Part shown: positions 57,036-62,865 of the stretch, piece by piece
Numbering within the stretch: the stretch's first letter is position 1
How the letters are laid out: each line of letters begins with the position of its first letter
Assembly (NCBI GenBank): GCA_022509065.1
Contig: JAFLTY010000009.1
Coordinates: 1 to 62,865, forward strand
Reading direction: 5' to 3'
Source of the DNA: Muribaculaceae bacterium
GTDB lineage: Bacteria > Bacteroidota > Bacteroidia > Bacteroidales > Muribaculaceae
DNA: 62,865 nucleotides
The notes under the pieces: generated by a model
The model's database searches: none
What the model was told of the DNA's origin: nothing
What the model saw: only the letters and a program-made list of their open reading frames with translations
Made by a program: the position numbers and the translations under genes

Positions 57036-58085
57036 TTAATCGAGCATCAGGCTTATAGTGGGTCTCGAAGTTGGTAAGGCGAAGATGTTTCCTATCTGTG
57101 GGGTGCTGAAAAGTATCTTTGTCAGCACATCGATACTTACATCAAGGGTCGGCTTGTGTTTTCCTGAATTGTCGACAATACACTTCCCTTTATCAATAAT
57201 ATATGTGTTGTTGTTTTCTTTTACGATTGAGTCCTTTACTTTTATTATTTGGCTGACATCCGGATTGTTAGCTGCCAATGCATCGAGAGTGGTTCCGACG
57301 TTTACTATGCGCATCATTGCGTATGTCCGCATCGCAGGCGATGTGCCGATGGCTTGTCTATAGACTGTCATAGGGAGTTCGGTGCTGAAAAAATCTTTTA
57401 AGGCTCCCAAAGCGGACTCGATAGCGTCTTTATCACTCCCGAGAAGCTCTTTGACAAGGATCTGGTTGCTATCGGTTGTCGCAAATCCCATTGCGACACA
57501 TTGATTGTCATGGTTTTTTATGGCAATTGCCGTGCCTCCGTCATGTTCTATATCATGAAGAATATTTTCAAAATCGTCCTCAGAATGTAAAATGGTGGTT
57601 TCTCTTTGCTGTTCGAGTGTTCTAAACGACTCAAAGTCAGGTGCTTCTGCCCTATAGCCTTCGGTTAAGGCGAAAAGATGGTTGGACATAAATCGTTCTA
57701 CATTCCTATAAACCACGGTGGCAAAACCAAATGTGTCATAATAGAAATATAAGTGTCGGCTTGCCGGAATAAGTCCCACGAAGGTGAATCCGCGACGATA
57801 GGCTTCGTTGATGCTTTGCGTCAAGAGAGTTCCCATGTAACCTTTATGGCGTTCGTGCGAGTCGGTCATAACCCCGGAAATGTATCCGAAATCGGTCTCC
57901 CGGTTATGAAATTTGAACTTATAACCCTGAAGAAAAAGACTACTGACTATTTTACCTTCGACTTCAAGAGTCAAAGCCTCATCTTCTTTATATACCTCAT
58001 TAAAGAACCAGTCGTTCCACACCCGATCGCTCGGAAAAGAGAAATCGAATAATCGTTTTATTTGTCTTTTTTTGTCGTTGTTCAT
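57036..58085 (-). CDS. GNAT N-acetyltransferase with SCP2-like C-terminus (Eis-like)
   Basis: 349 residues. The N-terminal GNAT domain has the acetyl-CoA loop in SHERHKGYMGTLLTQSINEA (R/Q-x2-G-x-G/A region) and FVGLIPASRHLYFYYDTFGF. The C-terminal part (about 250-349) resembles a sterol-carrier-like domain, as in Eis-type acetyltransferases, with a second degenerate GNAT region between. The acceptor substrate is unknown. Confidence 0.78.
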   Translation of the reverse strand: MNNDKKRQIKRLFDFSFPSDRVWNDWFFNEVYKEDEALTLEVEGKIVSSLFLQGYKFKFHNRETDFGYISGVMTDSHERHKGYMGTLLTQSINEAYRRGFTFVGLIPASRHLYFYYDTFGFATVVYRNVERFMSNHLFALTEGYRAEAPDFESFRTLEQQRETTILHSEDDFENILHDIEHDGGTAIAIKNHDNQCVAMGFATTDSNQILVKELLGSDKDAIESALGALKDFFSTELPMTVYRQAIGTSPAMRTYAMMRIVNVGTTLDALAANNPDVSQIIKVKDSIVKENNNTYIIDKGKCIVDNSGKHKPTLDVSIDVLTKILFSTPQIGNIFALPTSRPTISLMLD

Positions 58086-58280
58086 ACATATAAAACATCC
58101 GATGCTAACTATAGTTTAAGTTAACTGATGAAACAAACGACAACTGTTAAAAACATTGTTAAAAAACTTAATTACTCTTACGGGTGTGAACTTTATGCGC
58201 CCGGTAGCGTTCTGATAGTAAAAAAGCGATTGAATTATCCGATATTATTAACCTAACAATAAATTAAAAAAATATACACA

Positions 58281-58874
58281 ATGGAAAATCCTGCAGCATA
58301 TACTCAGCCCGAGTTGCCGTATGACGAGAACGCTCTTGAGCCCGTCATCAGCGCCGAGACAGTGCGTTATCATTATGGTAAACACGAAAAAGCATATATC
58401 GACAATCTCAATAAATTAATTAAAGGTAGCGAATTCGAAGACATGGATTTGGAAGAAGTCATTCGCCATGCTTCGGGTCCTCTGTTCAATAACGCCAGCC
58501 AGGCTTGGAACCATATTTTTTATTTCTTTACGTTCAGTCCCGATGGCGGTGGTGAGCCCCGTGACGAACTACGCAAAGCCATCGACCGTGATTTTGGCGG
58601 ATTCGACCAATTTAAAAAAGCTTTTGTCGATGCCGGCGTAGGCCTCTTCGGCTCAGGATGGGTCTGGCTCTCCAAGGACAACGAAGGAAGACTCTTCATC
58701 ACCCAGGGACCGAATGCCGGTAACCCTTTGACCGCCGGTCTGACGCCGTTATTAACTTTTGATGTGTGGGAACACGCATATTACCTCGACTATCAGAACC
58801 TGAGACAAAAAGCTCTTGAGAACCTCTGGAACATTGTCGATTGGCGAGTTGTCGAGGGTCGGTATTCAAAGTAG
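58281..58874 (+). CDS. sodB: Superoxide dismutase (iron type)
   Basis: 197 residues, cytoplasmic. Metal ligands H31, H78, D161 and H165 (DVWEHAYYLDYQN). Q74 in NNASQAWNH is placed as in iron enzymes, so iron (or cambialistic) use is inferred over manganese. No TAnnTTTG box is found in the 195 bases upstream, so it may use a non-standard promoter. Followed by a terminator. Confidence 0.94.
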   Translation: MENPAAYTQPELPYDENALEPVISAETVRYHYGKHEKAYIDNLNKLIKGSEFEDMDLEEVIRHASGPLFNNASQAWNHIFYFFTFSPDGGGEPRDELRKAIDRDFGGFDQFKKAFVDAGVGLFGSGWVWLSKDNEGRLFITQGPNAGNPLTAGLTPLLTFDVWEHAYYLDYQNLRQKALENLWNIVDWRVVEGRYSK

Positions 58875-58972
58875 AACTTATTAGGCAGATGTCGTGACTC
58901 ATCTAAATCGACATCATCAATTGCATAACATACTGATAGCACTAACTTTAAGCATAATGTGATGAATGGGAA

Positions 58973-59007
58973 GGGGGGAACTCGTGAGAGCTCCTCTCTT
59001 TCTTTTT
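58973..59007 (+). terminator. Terminator after sodB
   Basis: GGGGGGAACTC - GTGA - GAGCTCCTC pairs with one mismatch, followed by TCTTTCTTTTT. Likely intrinsic terminator. The remaining bases up to 59103 are AT-rich and show nothing else. Confidence 0.65.
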
Positions 59008-59103
59008 AAAATAATAAGGGGTGGGGGAAGTGGGGGTCAATTATGGTTCAATCTAAAAATATAAAAAAATCTGAAAATTCCAAATAAAAAATATAAATAT
59101 TTT

Positions 59104-59134
59104 TTTGTTGTTCAGAATAATTCTCGTAATTTTG
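59104..59134 (+). promoter_or_regulatory. Full consensus promoter of the fimbria-type locus
   Basis: TTTG (59104-59107), 19-base spacer, TAATTTTG (59127-59134). Transcription would start near 59141, so the TTG at 59143 is too close to be the start codon and the ATG at 59179 (GGAG at 59165-59168) is used. Confidence 0.85.
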
Positions 59135-59178
59135 GCGAAACTTTGCTAATCATTTATAACAATCCGGAGACTACCAGC

Positions 59179-60453
59179 ATGCGCCTAAGGCGATTTTGCA
59201 TATCTATATCTCTTATTTTCAGTGTACTGGCTGTATGCTCACAAGAGTCACGCAGAGAATTCAAAGTGAATTTTCGCGCAGGTAGCGCTGACGTTGAGAC
59301 TTCTTACGCCAATAATGCGCGCCATATCTATGACATTATCTCGTATATTAATGATATTAACGCCGATAGCTCAACTGAGATTGTCGGCGTTGATTTTTAT
59401 GGCTCGGCGTCGCCCGAAGGCAGTTATCAGCTCAACCGCGACTTGGCTCGTCGGCGTCTGAGCGCTGTCGAGGACATCGTGAAACGTCATGTCACGTTGC
59501 CCGAAGGTGTGATACACCGCGATGACAGCTATATTCCTTGGAATGAGTTACATGACATAGTTGTCGCCTCTGATTTCAAGGACGCTGGCGAAGTGCTGAA
59601 AATAATAAACCGCAAACCGGCGCTCGTTCCCTATGTCAACGGCACGACTATCGACGAACGAGTCGTTATGCTCCGGAAACTCAATAACGGCGACACCTGG
59701 AAGCAGATTAAACCGTTTTTTGACAATTTGCGCTCGGCCGGCCTGGTTATCGTCACCGCTCAAAAGCCGGTTACCGACAACCGACCTGTCAAGCAAGTGT
59801 CTGTCAATGAAGCTGCTGTAACCGAAAATGTCCGCGTTGTCGAGCACCGTGTCGACACCGTGTATGTTATACAACAGTATCAAGGCGCGCCCGTTGTCCA
59901 AAATAACAACGATGATAACCCCAAAGAGATTATCCCGCAGGGGCACATCAAAACCAACGCCTTGGCGTGGGGATTCCTCGTCGCCAACCTCGGTATAGAG
60001 TTCGATGTCGCACGCCATTTCTCGGTATCTATCCCCGTCTATTACTCAGGGCAGAACTTCTTCAAATATCAGATAAAGTTCCGCATCCTTCAGATACTCC
60101 CCGAAGTACGCTACTGGTTCACTCCCGACAATAACGGCTTCTTCATCGGAGCGCATGTCGGCGGAGCCTCGTATAACTTTGCTTTTGACGGTCCTTACCG
60201 CTATCAGGATCACGACCGACGCACCCCGGCCTGGGGCGGCGGCGGTACGGTAGGTTACCGTTTCAATATCAGTCATAACTGGCGACTCGAATTTGCAGTC
60301 GGCGCAGGCGCTTATCGCACACATTACGACATCATCGAAAACGTTCCCGACGGCTTGCGTGTCGGCCAGGTCAAAAAGACCTATCTTGGCTTCGACAAAC
60401 TCGCCATCTCGTTCTGTTACCGGTTTAACCTGCGGAAAGGAGGGACACGATAA
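59179..60453 (+). CDS. DUF3575 outer-membrane protein with OmpA-like N-terminal domain
   Basis: 424 residues. Signal peptide about 1-22 (SLIFSVLAVCSQ), an OmpA-like domain (about 25-110: VDFYGSASPEGSYQLNRDLA, then RRRLSAVEDIV), a linker, and a C-terminal DUF3575 beta-barrel-like domain (about 250-424: LGIEFDVARHFSVSIPVYYS ... KLAISFCYRFNL). Such proteins commonly precede FimB/FimA-type genes in Bacteroidales and probably sit in the outer membrane. The stop codon overlaps the next start (TAATG). Confidence 0.8.
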   Translation: MRLRRFCISISLIFSVLAVCSQESRREFKVNFRAGSADVETSYANNARHIYDIISYINDINADSSTEIVGVDFYGSASPEGSYQLNRDLARRRLSAVEDIVKRHVTLPEGVIHRDDSYIPWNELHDIVVASDFKDAGEVLKIINRKPALVPYVNGTTIDERVVMLRKLNNGDTWKQIKPFFDNLRSAGLVIVTAQKPVTDNRPVKQVSVNEAAVTENVRVVEHRVDTVYVIQQYQGAPVVQNNNDDNPKEIIPQGHIKTNALAWGFLVANLGIEFDVARHFSVSIPVYYSGQNFFKYQIKFRILQILPEVRYWFTPDNNGFFIGAHVGGASYNFAFDGPYRYQDHDRRTPAWGGGGTVGYRFNISHNWRLEFAVGAGAYRTHYDIIENVPDGLRVGQVKKTYLGFDKLAISFCYRFNLRKGGTR

Positions 60454-61541
60454 TGATTAAAACAGCCCTCCGCCTAACCCTCCGGCGCACCTTGCGCACC
60501 ATCGCCGCAGTCGCCGCGCTGTGCTTCGCCACCTCATGTAGCGTCCACGAGTGGTACGCTACCGAGGAAGATCCCGACCAGCCTCAACCACCTGTCGACA
60601 ACTACGAGAAAGGCCTGTACTCGCTACGCCTCCAGTTCGAACCCCATTTCCATCAGGTCGACCTCAACGACGACGGGACTCTTGGCGAAGCCTACCGCAC
60701 CTACGACAATACCCATAGCCAGGGATACATGCATTACTTTATACGCGCCTTCCGCATCGTCGACGGTACCCCTGAGCGCGACCATTTCGAGGAATTCACC
60801 TTCAGCCGCGATATTTCCACCGGCTACGAATGCAAATACGTCCTCGAGCTCTCCGAAGGCGCCTACCGTGTCATGGTGTGGACACACATGACACCCGGTC
60901 CTGACGACGACCATTACTACGACGCCAGCAATTTCAGCGAGATACGCCTTACCGGCGAACATACCGCCAACACCGACTATCGCGACGCCTTCCGCGGCAG
61001 TGTCGACATCACCGTCAAAGCCACCGACGGCCACGACGCCAAACCCACACCCTCGACAACACTGACACTCGAGCGACCCTTCGCCAAATTCGAGTTCATC
61101 ACCACCGACCTGGCAGCCTTCATCAACAAACAACGTTCAGGCGCCAATTCACTGTCGCTCAACGACTATCAAGTGGTGTTCTACTATAACGGCTTCATGC
61201 CCAACGCCTACAGCATGCACACCGACCGCAACGTCGACTCGGCTACAGGTGTCTATTTCACCTCCTCGCTTACACAGCTCAACGACAACGAAGCGTCCAT
61301 GGGCTTTGACTACGTCTTTGTCAACGACAAAGAGACCTACGTCACCCTGCAGATAGGCCTCGTGTCGCCCGCCACCGCCCGACAAGTGGCGCTGTCCGAC
61401 CCCGTGCGAGTCACCCTGCAACGCAACCACCACGTCACCGTCCGCGGCTCCTTCCTGACCGGAGACGCTTCCGGCTCAGGTATCATAGACCCCGGCTTTG
61501 ACGGCGACATCAACGTGCCTTTTGTTTACCAACCCAAGTAA
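60453..61541 (+). CDS. FimB/Mfa2-like fimbrial lipoprotein, GC-rich
   Basis: 362 residues. Lipoprotein signal with C29 (LCFATSC). Beta-rich fimbrillin-type body with LTLERPFAKFEFITTDLAAF and, at the end, DPGFDGDINVPFVYQPK. Such proteins anchor or start fimbriae at the outer membrane. An unusually good Shine-Dalgarno, AGGAGG at 60438-60443, lies 9 bases before the ATG. The gene is much richer in GC and C-ending codons than its neighbours (39 of 60 bases G/C at 61021-61080, against 25 of 60 at 61801-61860). Confidence 0.75.
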   Translation: MIKTALRLTLRRTLRTIAAVAALCFATSCSVHEWYATEEDPDQPQPPVDNYEKGLYSLRLQFEPHFHQVDLNDDGTLGEAYRTYDNTHSQGYMHYFIRAFRIVDGTPERDHFEEFTFSRDISTGYECKYVLELSEGAYRVMVWTHMTPGPDDDHYYDASNFSEIRLTGEHTANTDYRDAFRGSVDITVKATDGHDAKPTPSTTLTLERPFAKFEFITTDLAAFINKQRSGANSLSLNDYQVVFYYNGFMPNAYSMHTDRNVDSATGVYFTSSLTQLNDNEASMGFDYVFVNDKETYVTLQIGLVSPATARQVALSDPVRVTLQRNHHVTVRGSFLTGDASGSGIIDPGFDGDINVPFVYQPK

Positions 61542-61589
61542 CAACAATAATTTACTTATATATAAACCAATAACAAACCAAAAACCAAA

Positions 61590-62865
61590 ATGAAAAAGTT
61601 TTTATTAGGCACAGTCGCCTTGGCAAGCATGTTCTTTGCAACATCTTGCGGCGATGAAGTCCAGTTAAATGCAGGCAAAGAGAACAGTGCCAGTTTCACT
61701 GTCACTCTTGACAAAGTCATCTCCTCCCGTGCAGTAGGCGAAGGGAAACAAGTTAATTACCTTGTTTATAACGTCTATGAAGGAGACACAAAATTGTATG
61801 ATACTAACAAAGAGCTCACCACTTTCGATGGGTCAGCCACTGTTGAAATTGAAAATCTTGAAAGCACAAAAAACTATACCATCGTTTTTTGGGCTCAGAA
61901 TAATACTCACGAAGCTTACGATGTATCAGATCTTACAGCTGTTGAAATTGATTATGAGGAGATGACCGCAAACGACGATAAATTTGATGCTTTCTATGGC
62001 GCATTCGAATTTAAGGCAGGTCAAGAAGGTGTAGAAGCCAAACTGAAACGCCCGTTTGCTCAGATTAATGTTGGTTATAAAGAAACAGCTGAGGGTGAAT
62101 CCGCGTTCAAAGGCCAGGAATCATCCCTTATGGTTGCTGGTATAGCCAATACCATAAATCTTAAAACCGGAGTAGTTGGCGATGAAGACGAATTAGCTGA
62201 ATTTACAGCAAATGATATTCTGACAGAAACTCTTACAGCCAAAGGCGAAACATACACTTATGTTTCGATGGCTTATGTTTTGGTAAGTAAGACCGGTACC
62301 AACGTAGAGATAACCTTTGACGTTGAATCTCTTGATATAGATGCAGCTTTAGATGAAGTACCTGTAAAATGCAACTATCGTACTAACCTTTTAGGCACAT
62401 ACGAAGCTAAATCTCCCACCACAGCATCTTTCGATGTATCAGTTGATGCCGGTTGGGATGGTTATGAAGAAGATCAATACTTCGATCAAGATGGCGACCA
62501 GGATGATCCCACACAGCAAATCACAGTTAGCGACGTCAAAGCTGATGTTCAAGAAGAAAACGTAGTATTTAGTGCTACATACACAGGCATTGCGAAGGAT
62601 GATATCCAGAGTGCTAAGTTTGTGTGCACCCCCGTTGCTTCTCCCTCTGGAGTTAAAGCACGTGCAGCCGAAGGCGTCGTCGAAGTAACAGCTAATACCC
62701 AAGAGGAAGGTAAACTGACAGCAAGCGAACCCCTCACCAACTTCGAGGCAGGCAAGTCGTACACCTATACCGTAGTAATAACACCCACCGACGGTGAAGC
62801 ATTCACCTCCGAACCCCAAGGCTCAACCGACGACCCCGGCTTCACAGTACCCGAAGAAGAGGAAC
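61590..62865 (+). CDS. DUF6562 fimbrillin-like lipoprotein (cut by window end)
   Basis: The frame is open from the ATG at 61590 to the window end (425 codons, no stop seen), so the C-terminus is missing. Lipoprotein signal with C20 (FFATSCG). DUF6562-type body: VNYLVYNVYEGDTKLYD, FDAFYGAFEF and KRPFAQINVGYKE. From about residue 310 a further beta-rich, fibronectin-III-like domain follows (VVFSATYTG ... YTYTVVITPTDGEAF). It lies 48 bases after the FimB-like gene and could be the main surface subunit of the locus. Confidence 0.75.
   Translation, partial: MKKFLLGTVALASMFFATSCGDEVQLNAGKENSASFTVTLDKVISSRAVGEGKQVNYLVYNVYEGDTKLYDTNKELTTFDGSATVEIENLESTKNYTIVFWAQNNTHEAYDVSDLTAVEIDYEEMTANDDKFDAFYGAFEFKAGQEGVEAKLKRPFAQINVGYKETAEGESAFKGQESSLMVAGIANTINLKTGVVGDEDELAEFTANDILTETLTAKGETYTYVSMAYVLVSKTGTNVEITFDVESLDIDAALDEVPVKCNYRTNLLGTYEAKSPTTASFDVSVDAGWDGYEEDQYFDQDGDQDDPTQQITVSDVKADVQEENVVFSATYTGIAKDDIQSAKFVCTPVASPSGVKARAAEGVVEVTANTQEEGKLTASEPLTNFEAGKSYTYTVVITPTDGEAFTSEPQGSTDDPGFTVPEEEE

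Overview
The window looks like chromosome of a gut-type member of the Bacteroidales. Muribaculaceae is the likeliest family, but that is inferred from gene content and protein style, not from a marker-gene search. Four things support the order-level placement. The promoters have the Bacteroidota form TTTG-N19/20-TAnnTTTG, and strong Shine-Dalgarno sites are rare. Complex I has no nuoE, nuoF or nuoG and carries a fused nuoCD. A complete Bacteroides aerotolerance (bat) operon is present. There are also type IX secretion parts and a fimbrillin-type locus. No phage, insertion sequence or CRISPR array was found.

Layout. 1-492 is non-coding and full of short palindromes and repeats. 493-6521 (minus strand) holds a TonB-dependent receptor, a polysaccharide deacetylase-like protein, trpS, and an ECF sigma factor operon with a one-pass membrane protein and a Spy-like periplasmic protein. 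6834-24530 (plus strand) is the most striking part. It is a complex I operon split between nuoH and nuoI by all eight ATP synthase genes: nuoA-B-CD-H, atpD-C-B-E-F-H-A-G, nuoI-J-K-L-M-N. The gaps contain no terminator and no consensus internal promoter, so one transcript of about 18 kb could make both the proton pump and the proton-driven ATP synthase.

24653-28437 carries panC, panD, ffh and a CapA-like metallophosphatase. 28480-31050 (minus strand) is an ung / type IX secretion plug / DUF3109 operon. It is divergent from a tRNA-Arg(CCG) that is followed at once by a secreted-protein gene. 32255-41116 is the moxR-DUF58-batABCDE stress-tolerance operon.

41472-44975 holds korA, korB and a zinc-ribbon plus FHA protein, preceded by a leader with a perfect 9-bp inverted repeat. 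The ferredoxin-reducing KorAB enzyme could supply electrons to the NADH-module-less complex I. 44961-46546 (minus strand) is ilvE plus an HD-domain hydrolase gene that overlaps the FHA gene tail to tail.

46940-48782 is a two-gene secreted-protein unit ending in a strong terminator. 49146-55043 runs through a DUF349 protein, a polyprenyl-phosphate sugar transferase, a YbaK-type deacylase, aroC and a radical SAM protein. 55014-58874 has an NSS transporter, VanZ-like and GNAT proteins, and an iron superoxide dismutase. 59179 to the right edge is the start of a fimbria-type surface locus: a DUF3575 protein, a FimB/Mfa2-like lipoprotein of clearly higher GC, and a DUF6562 lipoprotein cut by the window end.
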